A DNA stretch of 64,000 bases, taken from Turnera subulata (lineage: Eukaryota > Streptophyta > Magnoliopsida > Malpighiales > Passifloraceae). Below, in pieces: positions 1-11,030 of this stretch. How positions within the stretch are numbered: the stretch's first letter is position 1; every line of letters starts with the position of its first letter. The stretch covers positions 64,345 through 128,344 of the forward strand of contig JAKUCV010005648.1 of assembly GCA_028386065.3 (NCBI GenBank), written 5' to 3'. Made by a program: the position numbers and the translations under genes. The notes under the pieces are model-generated. The model did not search any database. It was not told the origin of the DNA and was given only the letters and a program-made list of their open reading frames with translations.

Positions 1-1
1 T

Positions 2-2970
2 TTCCATTGCAACAAACCGGGCCATTGGAAGCGCAACTGCCCTGTTTACCTTGAAGAGGTAAAAAAGCAGAAGGGAAGTAAGACTTCCGCTTCAGGTATT
101 TTCGTTATAGAAGCTAATTTCTCTATCTCAGCATCATGGGTATTAGATACCGGATGTGATTCTCACATTTGTGTAAATGTGCAGGAACTGAGAAAGAGTA
201 GGAGATTGGCAAAGGGTGAGATAGACCTGCGCGTGGGAAATGGAGCAAGAGTTGCTGCATTAGCCGTAGGAACTTACTATCTTACCTTACCGAGTGGTTT
301 GGTTTTAGAACTGGATAATTGTTATTATGTACCGACCATAAGCAGGAATTTGATTTCTGTGTCTTGTCTTGACAAGAAAGGTTTTTCATTTGTAATAAAG
401 GACAATTGTTGTTCTATTTATTTCAATGATGTTTATTATGGTGGTGCGTATTTAAGCAATGGTTTGTATGTTCTTAACCTAGAAACCGCGATCTATAACG
501 TTAATACGAAGAAGGTTAGAATGAACGATTCTAATGAAACCTATCTTAGGCATTGTCGATTGGGCCATATAAACGAGACTCGTATTTCTAAACTCCATAA
601 AGAAGGACTTTTAGACTCATTTGATTTTGAATCATTTGAGACACGTGAGTCATGTTTGTTAGACAAGAAGACGAAGGCTCCTTTTGCTGGTAAAGGTGAA
701 AGGGCTTCGGACTTGTTAGGTCTTATACATAGTGATGTATGCGGACCTATGTCGACACAAGCTAGAGGTGGATTTCAATACTTCATTACATTTACTGATG
801 ATTTCAGTAGATATGGCTATGTGTAACTAATGAAACACAAGTCAGAATCCTTTCAAAAGTTCAAAGAATTCGAGAATGAAGTACAGAATCAACTCGGCAA
901 CAGCATTAAAATGCTTCGATCAGATCGAGGAGGTGAATATTTAGGCCGAGAATTTCTTGATCATCTAAAGGAGTGTGGTATAGTATCACAGCTCACTCCA
1001 CCGGGTACGCCACAATGGAATGGTATATCCGAAAGGAGGAATAGAACCTTGTTAGACATGGTTCGTTCGATGATGAGTGAAGCTGAACTTCCTTCTTCAT
1101 TTTGGGGACATGCATTATTGAGTGCTGCATTTACACTTAATCGTGTTCCATCTAAATCTGTAGAAAAGACACCATGTGAGATATGGACTGGGAGGCGTCC
1201 CAATTTGTCTTTTATGAGAATTTGGGGTTGTGAGGCTTACGTGAGACGTGAAGCATCAGATAAACTCGGCCCTAAATCCGACAATTGCCTCTTTGTAGGA
1301 TACCCTAAGGAAACTAAAGGGTATTATTTCTACAATCCCACCGAGAACAAAGTGTTTGTTGCTCGGACTGCTATTTTTCTAGAAAGAGAATTTATTTCTA
1401 GAAGAATCAGTGGGAGGAAAATAGAACTCGAAGAAGTTTGAGATAATGAGGCAAAGATGGAACAAAGGACATGAACCACAAGGTGTTGTGGATGAGAATC
1501 CTGTGCCTATAACACATGGACCGCGTAGGTCGGATAGGACTTGGTACGAGCCTGAGAGATATGGATTTCTCATGACTCATACTGGAGACGTGATGCTCAT
1601 AGATGAGGATGAGCCCACTTCCTATCAGCAGGCCATTACGGGTCTGGACTCTAAGAAGTGGCTAGAAGCCATGAATTCGGAAATGGAATCCATGTATCAA
1701 AACAAGGTATGGACCTTGGTTGATCCACCTGAAGGGGTAAAACCCATAGGGTGCAACTGGGTCTTTAAGAAAAAGACCGACATGGATGGTAATGTGATTA
1801 CCTATAAAGGGCGATTGGTTGCGAAAGGTTTCAAACAAGTTCATGGTATAGACTATGATGAAACTTTGTCACCAGTTGCCATGGTTAAATCCATCCGGAT
1901 TCTGTTGGCAATAGCTGCATACCATAATTATGAGATATGACAGATGGATATCAAAACCGCCTTCCTAAATGGAAATCTTTTAGAGGAAGTGTACATGACA
2001 CAACCTGAAGGTTTTGTCGATCCAGAGAATGCTAATATGGTATGCAAGTTGCAAAGATCCATTTATGGGTTGAACCAAGCTTCTAGGAGTTGGAATCTTC
2101 ATTTTAATGAAGTAATCAAAGAGTTTGGTTTCATTAAGAATGAAGATGAACCATGTGTTTACAAGAAGGTTAGTGGGAGCACTATTGTTTTCTTGTTGTT
2201 GTATGTTGACGACATCCTACTCATTGGGAATGACATTCCGACACTACAGTCTGAAAAAGGTTTGGTTAGGAAAAATTTCTCGATGAAGGACTTAGGAGAA
2301 GTTGCCTAAGTGCTAGGTATAAAGATCTATAGAGATAGATCCAAAACACTTCTCGGGCTAAGTCAGAGTACATATATAGACAAGGTGCTAAAGAGGTTTA
2401 GCATGCAAGATTCCAAGAAAGGATTCTTGCCCTTGTCACATTGCATATCTCTCTCAAAGAATCAATGTCCTAGTACATCTAAGAAGAGAGAGCGGATGAG
2501 TAAAATTCCTTATGCTTCTGCAATAGGATCTATCATGTATGCCATGCCATGTACTCGACCGGATGTCGCTTATGCTTTGAGTGTCATAAGCAGATACCAA
2601 TATGATCCCGGTGAGAGTCACTGGATAGTGGTTAAGAACATCCTTAAGTACTTGAGAAGGACTAAGGATGCATTCCTGGTTTACGGAAGCGTGAATGAGC
2701 TTGTTGTAAAGTGTTACACAGATGCTAGCTTCCAAACCGATAGGGATGATTTTAGATCGCAGTCAGGTTATGTCTTTTTGTCTTGGAGGTGGTACTGTAT
2801 GCTGGAAGAGTTCCAAGCAGGGAACAGTTACCGACTCTACAACTGTGGCTGTGCAAAGTTCCTTCCGAGAACAATGTAACAGACCTGTTGACTAAGTCTC
2901 TCACACAGCGGAAGCATGATGGTCATGCTGTATTCATTGGTATTAGATACACGTATGATTGGCTTTAGTG
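2..2970 (+). pseudogene. Ty1/copia gag-pol polyprotein, broken
   Basis: One frame runs from base 2 to 826 and carries the end of a CX2CX4HX4C zinc knuckle (HCNKPGHWKRNC) and the protease motif LDTG near 146-157. Integrase follows with SDRGGEY and the SERRNR glutamate region, to 1441. Reverse transcriptase (1446-2309 and on) has the catalytic YVDD at 2202-2213. In-frame stops lie at 824-826, 1938-1940 and 2307-2309. A stop at 1439-1441 coincides with a frame change, and another frame change lies near 2780. RNase H begins normally but jumps to its C-terminal end (VPSENNVTDLLTK), so its centre is deleted. No active polyprotein can be made from this copy. Confidence 0.92.
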
Positions 2971-2982
2971 CAAGTGGGAGGT

Positions 2983-4530
2983 TGTTAGTGTAATATGCCC
3001 AAAAGCCAATCAATGGATGATTGCTTGTAGTCATGTATACGCATTAAGGTTATTCCAATAAATATCGTTTATGAGAAAAACGCTTGTGCATATTTATAAC
3101 CCTAGAATATTTTATATTTTTAAATGTCCCTAGTCGATTATTATTATGGATGGGTTGTAATAATAAATTAAGACTAGCGTATGTTGAGAATTTATATGTG
3201 ATATGAATTCTACATACGGGTACTTAGAGAACTTGTGGACTGGACCGACCCACATAAGAACACTACATGGAACGTTATATGATTGTCATTAGTGGTTCTT
3301 ATATGTATTGTCCTTTGACCTGAGATCATCAAGGTTCCCAACATATGAGTTATATACTTTGATATTATTCCTAGTCATCCGTAACTGGGTGGACTTAAGG
3401 GTAATCATTGGGTACATCATAAATGTGTAGTGGGTTTTGTATGATCCAGAGGGGATTCGTCCAACCCATATAACGGGTATATTATCGGATGGTTTCTTGA
3501 TAGAGTTGAACCGGAAATGCATGGCCATGCTCGGATTTTGATATGGTGATATCATTGGTATCCGTTTTACGCGGTTAACTCGAGGATCAAGAAACCAAGA
3601 TTGAACATATGCGAGATTGACATATTCCATGTCTCGTGTTTAATCTTGATAATGGGACGAAGGGACGATGACATGTTTCCGAGGCATATTGAATCAGTAC
3701 TGATCTTGTCGTTCGGGTAGCAATGATGTGTTGCTAGACGCCGCTTTTTGCTTATAATTATAAAATGAGATTTTACAATTATTGCCGGATGTTACAAGTG
3801 CCTACATGGTCACACACTTAGAGCCGTTGATTCGAGCTGGTGGTTGAACTATGGTTGGACCGTGATTGAACCAGGTATTTGAGTTTGTGGTTGGACCATG
3901 GTTGGACCGTGGTTGGACCAGGGACGTTTTGGGGTGGTTTGGTTCACTAAATGTCTGATTTATTGAACCATAATCAGTGCATGGTGATGTGTAATCCCAT
4001 TAAGACATTAGTGGAGACATCATTAGCTAAAAGCTAATCATGTTGGCCAAAGGTGTTGGCCACTTTGTCCCTTGCTTTTGTGAGTGGGATTAGACAAAGC
4101 ATAATCTGATTATGCCTTGTGTCTTCATCACTTTGAGTCTGAAATTTTCAGAGCATTGCGAGCTTGAGAGAGTCTTGAGTGTTCTTGAGTTTTCAGGCTA
4201 CACACCTTCTTTGAGAAAGAAGAAAATACCACAAACTCTAGCTTCTGAAAACCTGCTGCTAGCACATCAGTTCGAGGGTGCTCGGGTTGGTAATCGTGTG
4301 ACGATTCCAACTAGTTATCACGGTTCATGTGGATATCGTAGAGGGACGGGATTGCTGTCCGGCTCTTGCTGATTCGGATCATCAGTTGAGTGAAAGACCT
4401 CAACAGAACCAGGTATGTTTTTCTATAACTCGGTTTACACTGTTTCACATGGATCCTGCATGAGTACCGGGATTTCCACTGCGCATTTAGTTGTATTTGA
4501 TTGTCAAATTGCATGATCCGGTTACTTACA
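2983..4530 (+). repeat. 3' LTR of copia-1
   Basis: The LTR starts TGTTAGTG right after a purine-rich tract at the end of pol. It probably ends TTACTTACA at 4530, where pararetrovirus-like coding sequence on the other strand begins. Length is about 1.55 kb. Short ORFs within it are not conserved coding sequence. It contains several near-copies of GGTTGGACC between 3838 and 3925. The right boundary is inferred from the TG...CA rule and the neighbouring reading frame, because no second LTR copy is in the window. Confidence 0.7.
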
Positions 4531-5990
4531 TTCCACTTCATCTTCGGCTGACAAGTGGCTCTCAAGTACTTTTAATTTTTGAAGATATTCTTTAGCATCT
4601 TTTGCTGCAGCAAGTGCTGAGATTGCCCGGGTTTTGAAGGCCAAAAATTTTGGTCCAGTGTCAGAAGCCAAGGGCGAGGCCATGATTAGATCTTCTTCTG
4701 GGTCTTCATCAGAGTTAATCCATTTAGTAACAGCTTGCTTGCAGGGTCTACTGACAACATATTTCATCCACCACTTAATTTTAATAATCCTGTTAATGAA
4801 ATAAGGTTTTTTTCTTTAATAGCATATTGCAAATCTCAGATCCATAATACTCCAAATGTCAGAACATATTGGAGCATAGGGTCCGGGGTGACTCCCCCAT
4901 AGCAAACATAATCTTCAAAACATTGGTATCCTTCTTTAATTCGGGGAGGAAAGATCTCTTCGGATGGCTTAATCTGGGTGAACCAATTCATCCACCATTG
5001 TGGGAAGATTCTTTGGTTACAACTTTTTGCAAATAATACAAACCATATGTGGACCACTGGCCTATACCATAAAATTCCCTTCCAGGCCTTTTGATAATCA
5101 TAGTAATTATAACTTTGCATGCTAATTGTCATCATTGTGGAAAATTCTCGAGTGGTACAAGGATGTTGATTCCACTCGGTGAATGTCACGTCCTTTAATA
5201 TTTTAATTTTTTAGTAGGCTATGGCATTTGCTTGGGTGGTGCTTCTTGTATGTTTAATCACTGTGGAACCGGTGTCTATCAAAATCTCTTCATAATATTC
5301 TCGACTCTTAATTGAGGTTTCTGGGAAAAAGAAAAAGATTTTGGAAAATATCATTTGCAAGGTATCAGATAGACTAATTCCAATCATGTTGGGGTTCCAA
5401 AGGGAAAATTGGAGTGAGAGAAGTATTGATAAAGGCTTGGTGGGCTTCTGTAATATAAGGTTTGGTTGTTATGATGGTTAGGGCACTTTGAGGTGTTAAT
5501 GGTGTTGTTGATAATGGCTTTGATGAGGGTTTGACAAGGTTGCTAGTATTAACGGTGTTGATATTAATGCAGAGGAATAGTTAGGGACCCTCGTAGGAGA
5601 CCCTAGAATCAATTTCCCAGAGGAAATATTTGATAGGGTAATTAATGTCTTTAATGAGGTTTCAGACTTTAATAAAAATTTAATGAAGAATCTGCAACTT
5701 CATTTTTTAACAAATTTGATGATGGGTTGGATGCCGGGCTTGCCCGGAGCTCTTTTTTTTACTAATCTTACAAATCAGACAGTTAGTATTAAGAAATTAT
5801 TTTTTTTTGGCTAATTTATATCCTGAAAGTTGCATTAATATGAAGCATATTGTGTCCTTCTAATATTTCTAATAAGGCAAAAACCCAATTTTCATTTCCT
5901 TCAACTCCTAGAAATGAGGCATATAAGAAAAAATCTAGTGACCAATTATATTATTGAGGATTATTAATTCCTTCCTCTAGATGTCTTGGT
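4531..5990 (-). pseudogene. Pararetrovirus C-terminal region downstream of RNase H
   Basis: Minus-strand fragments 4836-5189 and 4522-4767, plus out-of-frame stretches up to about 5700, form a decayed coding stretch rich in Trp, Tyr and Phe (for example PQWWMNWF), followed by an acidic Lys/Glu-rich tail ending near 4525. It lies directly downstream of RNase H. Similar Trp-rich regions follow RNase H in some integrated plant pararetroviruses, but I recall no assigned function. Several stops and frame changes separate the pieces. The tail has helix-forming, coiled-coil-like composition. The identification rests mainly on position and composition. Confidence 0.5.
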
Positions 5991-5999
5991 GTGCTTATT

Positions 6000-7364
6000 T
6001 TATAATCTATTTAATACTTTAATTATAGCAATAAAAAATTGTTCTCTCCTGTAATATTCTTGACAATCACAGTATTCAGATATATTTTCTTGCGAATGCA
6101 TGTCTCTATGCTCTTCATGATTAATATTTGTTGCTTCAATGAGTTCATATTTTAAATAATTTATTTGCCTAATATGAGTAAGATCGATTTCACTTAATCG
6201 GTTTACCGCCTTTTCAATGCCTATCTTGATATGATTCATGAGAGGCCTGTTATTCATAATGATGTTCATTACTAATTCACGAGATAAGAAGTCAGGTAAG
6301 CTATTTTCACCCTTAATATATTCAATAGTGAAATCAACATTAGAAAGTAATGCCTAACATCTATTTTTGATACTAAATTCTTAACATCCTTTTCTAGAAT
6401 AAATTTAGCTCTACTAAAAAAAATTGTTTAATAAACAAATCATCTTGGAATGCATTTGTACAAAGAACAATGGCTAATATTTCATTTTTAATTGTAGAGT
6501 AATTTTGTTGAGCGCTTAGACCTAAATGATATCTTACTAGTTGTTTCTGTTTCTTTATTACTCGTTTAAGAATTCCTCCATATCCTACTTCTGGGTATTC
6601 CTAAGTATGGGAGAACTTTTACCTTCTGCTTTAATTGTTTTACTATCATCGTCATTTCTTCTATCCATTCTGGGTTTCTTTTCAAAGTCGTTTATATAGT
6701 GGGGTGCAAATGGTTCATAAATTGGGAATAAAATCTGACACATAATTTAAGCATCCCAAAAATCTTTGAAATTGTTTCTTATCTTTAACCTCATCAGGTA
6801 ATTTACTGGCAAGCTCTATGCTTCTACTTATTGGAGTTACCATTCCTTAATAAATATCAAAAATTAAAAATCTTATCTTGGATTGTGCTAGTTTCATTTT
6901 TGGAGCTGATACTACTAAACCATTATGTTTAATAATATTTAAGAATTTATTTAGGTGTTTAATATGTTCACTAACCTGTTATGAAAATATAAAAATATCA
7001 TCTATATATACAATAGTGAATTTTGAATGGGGATTTAAGATATCATTCATAATGTTTTCGAATTATGAGGGGCATTTTTTAATCCAAATGACATCACATT
7101 CCATTCTTAATGGCTAAAAGGGACTGTGAATGCAGTTTTATATTTATCTTTTTCATAAATTTGTATCTGCCAGTAACCGGATTTCATATCCAACTTAGAA
7201 AATATGGTAGCACCCGCAAATCTTTTAATAAGGTCTCGTTTATTTGGCATTAGGTATCTTATCCATCGTAACACTTTATTTAAAAGCTTATAATTGATTA
7301 CTAATCTAGGTGCTCCTCTTTCTATTTCGGCTTGATTTTGGACATAAATGATAGCTTCCTTCAA
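6000..7364 (-). pseudogene. Pararetrovirus reverse transcriptase and RNase H, broken
   Basis: The upstream end (7364 to 7107) holds the RT fingers region with the family signature RLVINYK and, further on, GYWQIQI. The catalytic YIDD reads from minus-strand bases 7008-6997 in another frame. RNase H sequence follows, and its end (SLPDFLSREL) is readable near 6330-6270. A short open stretch, 6269-6000, completes this part. Many stops and single-base frame changes interrupt the 1.35 kb, so it is inactive. The upstream part of the RT is missing at the Athila insertion point. Confidence 0.82.
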
Positions 7365-7438
7365 TTATACAGGGTTGTTGTAGTACCAAGGTCGTCTCAC
7401 AGGGATCTTTGCCAAGTACTATTCAACTAAGCAACTTA
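7350..7438 (+). repeat. Inverted repeat, left copy (LTR-end-like)
   Basis: This 89-bp block reads nearly identically, as reverse complement, to 10707-10795. Read on the minus strand it ends GAAGCTATC next to pararetrovirus sequence, which is what the 3' end of a minus-oriented LTR would look like. Only a handful of mismatches separate the copies. Confidence 0.8.
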
Positions 7439-7525
7439 GCTGAATTGGTGAAGGTGCTCTCCTTGAGGGGGATAAAAAGCATCACGTCCCGAGTTCGAAT
7501 ATGGTAAAGGATTTAATCGGGCGGA
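7435..7525 (+). other. tRNA-like / SINE-like promoter boxes (weak)
   Basis: TAGCTGAATTGG at about 7437 resembles a pol III A box (consensus TRGCNNARYGG). GAGTTCGAATA about 55 bp downstream resembles a B box. The spacing fits a tRNA-derived SINE head. I see no SINE tail or target duplication, so it may be an old SINE scrap or chance. Confidence 0.25.
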
Positions 7526-8106
7526 GGGAGTGATGTAACAATACTTGGGTTTGGTGGGTCCCTCAAGGGGAGGGCCTTCACAACGAGACTCGATCGTAGA
7601 AACTCAGAGAAATCCTTGTACTTGTGTCAAATTTGGCCCAATTAAGCCCAATGGGTTCATCTGTAACTTGCAAAAAATTATTCAAACAAAAGAAAAAACG
7701 AAAAATAAATTGAAAAAAAATTACTTACTATCATGCTAAGAAAGCTAAAAAGAAATAAAAGGCCGCAGCCATTATGCTGCAAGTATAGCCACCCCAAACT
7801 TAAAACTTGCAGTGTCCTCACTAAACAAAAATAGGCTAGAAAATTCCAAAAAACAAAACAGGGGCAGCAATCGTATTTAGCAAAAAATGAGCTTGCGGAC
7901 CAAAATGTTTAAAAGAAAATAAATTGAAACAGCAAAAGAATTAAAGGAACTTGAACTTGCTGCTTTTTATTTGCGGAAAAAGGGAAATAACCGTGGGTTG
8001 CCTCCTACACAGCGCTTCTTTAACGTCTTGTAGCTGGACTCGATGCACCTCATGCTAAAAGGTGGATCGGGGAATGGTTTCACTGCCTCTTGTCTGGTAG
8101 GCTCTC
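7526..8106 (-). other. Athila-type 3' untranslated region
   Basis: There is no coding sequence here. On the minus strand the stretch contains two motifs typical of Athila elements downstream of their last ORF: a GGAGGCAACCCACGG-type block (about 7990-8010) and GTTTTAAGTTTGGGGTGG (about 7790-7808). The rest is T-rich and A-rich filler. It confirms that the element is oriented on the minus strand. Confidence 0.6.
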
Positions 8107-10673
8107 CTAGATGATAAAGCTTGGGTAACAATACTCCATTTCCAATTCTGAGGTCTTGTTTGTGGACGTTACTCTTGCGCCAATGTTTGGTTCCTTTATG
8201 CCTGCTTCATGAGTATAAACTGAGGGATTAATCCCGATAAGATCATCGGTGGAATACACAATTGTCTTCTTGTGTCGTTCCTTATCTTTCAGCAACTTTT
8301 CTTTCTCTCCCTCAGTAAAACTCACATTTATATCACCTAGATGTGTGGAGTTTGTTCCCAGTAATGCGCATTGGAGCTCAGGAGGTAAAGGTTTCATCTT
8401 AACCTTCGGAGCATTTTCTTTTGCCATGTCTTCTGGCGTCTTATCTAACTTCTCAAATCTCATGCCTTCTTCATCGAACGCTAGAGATAAAACCTCAAGC
8501 TGGCGTGCATAATCTGCTATCTCAGGATCTGGATCACGAGTGCCTTTACTAAGAGCGATACACGCCAACAGAGGATCAACATAGCCTGTCTATGCAAGGA
8601 TTTCATCAACTGCTTTCTCTCCTAAGTTAAGTCGGTAGCATGAATCGTCCGGTACTCCTTTGCGAATTACTTCATCAATATCGAAGCAAATCTTTTCAGA
8701 CCCGATTTGTAATGTGAGCTTCCTGCCCTTGACATCGATGATGGCACCAGCAGTTGCCAAAAAGGGTCGTCCAAGGATGATAGGTACGTGGTTATTGACC
8801 TCCATGTCTAGAACCACGAAATCAACTGGGACGAAGAAGTTCCCAATTTTGATGGGAACATTCTCCAAAATTCCCACTGGATATTTGACAGTCCTATCTG
8901 CTAGGTGGAGTGATATAGCAGTAGGTTTCAAATCCCCTAGGTTGAGTTGTTTGCTGATCGACAAAGAGATCACGCTAACACTTGCGCCTAGATCGCAAAA
9001 CGCTCTCTCAATGCGTACCTTCGCTATGTAGCAGGGGATAGTGAATGTCCCAGGATCTGGAAGCTTGTTTTGAATAATCGCACTACATTCTCCCGTTACT
9101 GCCACTGTCCCATAATCGATCAATTTATTCTTATTGGACAAAATGTCCTTTAAGAACTTAGCATATGTAGGCATTTGGGACACGGCCTCGAGGAATGGAA
9201 TGTTAATGTAGAGCTTTTTCATGATCTCAAGAAAGCATCCAAACTTCTTGTCGTAGACCAGTTGGTTGAGCCGTTGAGGGAAGGGAATAGGTGGAACATA
9301 AGCCTTAACTTCATCTTTCTTTGCCTTCCCCTTTTCGGCTGACACAGCCTGCTCAAGCTCCGCAGGCTTGTCTTTTTGCATGGCCTGGCCATGCTCTTCC
9401 TCTACTACTGGGACTGGAGGTGGTTGTCGCTCCGAATATTGATTACCACTCCTAAGAGTGATTCCATTGCATTGTGCATTGCGATTAACCTCCGGTTTTC
9501 GAGGTAGTCTACCAAAATTGCCCTGACTAGGGCTAGCTCGAGCAATCTGACATTCAAGACTATTGATTTTATCAGAAAGCCCTTTCACAACTTGCCGCTG
9601 TTCTTCCATAAATGACTTGAGTAGCGACTGCAAGTCATCTTTAGGAGCTGGCTGATACGCCTGTTGGTATGCCTATGCAGGTTGTTTCAGAGGATATCCG
9701 GGAGGACCTCTTCCGGTTTGGTTTTGGTTTTGGTTGGGCTGTTAAGAATTCCAAGAGAAGTTAGGGTGGTCCCTCCAACCTGGGTTGTAGGTGTTTGAAT
9801 AAGGGTCCTTCTGGATCTTTGGTTGATGTAACTCACTTGCTCTTGGCATGCTTGCTCATAGCCTCCCTCTGTCGGGCACTCCGAATAACCTCCTTCGCAT
9901 CTAGCACAGGAATGGGATTGTCCTTTCCCATTCACGGTTTTCATTAGGGCATCCATCTTGGCGTTCAATAAGCTCATCGTGTCAAGTTCAAGAACTCCAG
10001 CTGTTCTTGTGAGCTCACCTGGCCATTCGAATTTATTGCTGGCGATGTGTTCGAACAATTCGTACACATCCTCAGCATCTTTTTCTAAAGGAACTCCTCC
10101 GGCTGCAGCATAAACATGTGCCCGGAGGGACTCACACAGGCCTACATAAAATTTCTGCACAATCAGCCAATTAGGAAGGCCATGCTGTGGGCATCTTCGT
10201 AATGCATCTTTAAATCTCTCCCACGCATCGTAGAACGATTCATTAGACTTCTGTTTGAACTCCATGATGTTGTTCCTTAATATCATGGCTTTGCTGGGCG
10301 GGAAAAATTTCTTCAAGAACGCCTGTGATATGGTAGCCTATGTATCAAATGTCCCAGGAGCCTGTGCAGTGAACCACGCCTTCGCCTTGTCCTTGAGTGA
10401 GAAAGGAAAAAGGCACAGTTTGATAGCATCCTCGGAGGCTCCATTGACCTTGATTGTGTCGTAGATTTCCAAGAAATCTTGCAAATGTTGGTTTGGATCT
10501 TCAATGGAGCAACCCCCGAAAGGCTCGTTTTGGACCATTTTGATCAGAGCTGGCCTTAGCGCAAAGTTATTGGCTTGCACAGCTGGGCGAACCACGCTGG
10601 GCTGTGCAAGGGTTGCATCGGTGATGGAGAAATCCCGAACTGGTACCGCTTTAGTTTTCATTTCAAACATCAA
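8107..10673 (-). pseudogene. Athila-like gag and aspartic protease, with start of pol
   Basis: The frame starts at the ATG near 10673 and encodes a retrotransposon gag: a Pro-Val-Arg-Asp-Phe entry, then a domain with AKAWF near 10390. An in-frame stop lies between 10338 and 10316. Gag continues to 9687, then a frame change leads to 9633-8590. That stretch contains the PPIPFPQRL linker and an aspartic protease with the Athila-style CDLGAS active site in place of DSGA, followed by IILGRPFLAT. After a stop at 8590, 8568-8107 reads like the segment just before RT, then ends without RT. Gag would form the particle and the protease would mature it. This copy is broken and lacks polymerase functions. 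Confidence 0.85.
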
Positions 10674-10706
10674 TCCCTCAACATTATTTATTTTTCTAGA
10701 TAATCA

Positions 10707-10795
10707 TAAGTTGCTTAGTTGAGTAGTACTTAGCAAAGATCCCTGTGAGAGGACCTTGGTACTACAACAACCCTGTATACTTGCAGGAAGCTATC
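10707..10795 (-). repeat. Inverted repeat, right copy (LTR-end-like)
   Basis: Reverse-complement partner of 7350-7438. On the plus strand it ends GGAAGCTATC and is followed 7 bp later by a primer-binding-site-like TGGCGCCGATGCCGGG. This LTR-end/PBS junction therefore faces the opposite way to the adjoining gag gene, which is unexpected for an intact element. Confidence 0.8.
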
Positions 10796-10802
10796 AAGTT
10801 TT

Positions 10803-10818
10803 TGGCGCCGATGCCGGG
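10803..10818 (+). other. Primer-binding-site-like motif, antisense to gag
   Basis: TGGCGCCGATGCCGGG differs at one base from the common plant Ty3 primer binding site TGGCGCCGTTGCCGGG (Athila/Tat-type elements). It reads on the plus strand, while the only gag nearby reads on the minus strand. Confidence 0.6.
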
Positions 10819-10857
10819 AAGTGTGTGATGATGTCCATTAGTGAGCATGGTGCTTGT

Positions 10858-10867
10858 CCTTTTATAG
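10858..10867 (-). promoter_or_regulatory. TATA box in the Athila-like terminal region
   Basis: CTATAAAAGG on the minus strand lies about 195 bp upstream of the gag start at 10673, within the 230 bp between the PBS-like motif and the return of pararetrovirus sequence. It fits an LTR promoter firing toward gag. Function is inferred from the match and position only. Confidence 0.45.
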
Positions 10868-11030
10868 TACAAAGGAGGAAGGGAAAGTGGCTGAAAAATG
10901 ACCATCTAATGGAGCCAAATGAGGAGCAAAGTGCCACCTTTCTTGCGCCAAAAATAGGTGAAGTGGACCACTTCACATGCGCCAAAATTAGTTGGTGCAA
11001 TTGCCACCTTTGAAACTCCCACATGCATAA

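Larger units (their letters stand above)
1..4530 (+). mobile_element. Ty1/copia retrotransposon 'copia-1', 3' part with 3' LTR
   Basis: The window opens inside this element. In order it shows the end of gag (zinc knuckle), protease, GAG-pre-integrase and integrase, reverse transcriptase and a damaged RNase H. A purine-rich tract at about 2972-2982 follows, then an LTR starting TGTTAGTG. Protease before integrase before RT is the Ty1/copia order. The 5' LTR lies outside the window, so the target duplication cannot be checked. The right edge joins pararetrovirus sequence near 4530, so copia-1 probably inserted into that provirus or replaced its end (inference). Confidence 0.9.
7350..11030 (-). 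mobile_element. Athila-like Ty3 element, internally deleted, inside the pararetrovirus
   Basis: It carries an Athila/Tat-type gag-protease (8590-10673, minus) and a short stretch of early pol (8107-8568). The canonical Athila 3' untranslated region follows on the minus strand, with a GGAGGCAACCCACGG-type motif near 8010-7990 and a GTTTGGGGTGG motif near 7800. Reverse transcriptase, RNase H and integrase are absent, so it is non-autonomous or deleted. The outer ends are 89-bp inverted copies of what looks like an LTR 3' end, instead of direct LTRs. Caulimovirid coding sequence lies on both sides, at 7364 and about 11040. No clean target duplication could be identified. Confidence 0.75.

Noticed and set aside
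4112..4372. 86-aa ORF in the copia-1 LTR
   Set aside because: LTR sequence, no motif, and an overlapping antisense ORF of similar length.
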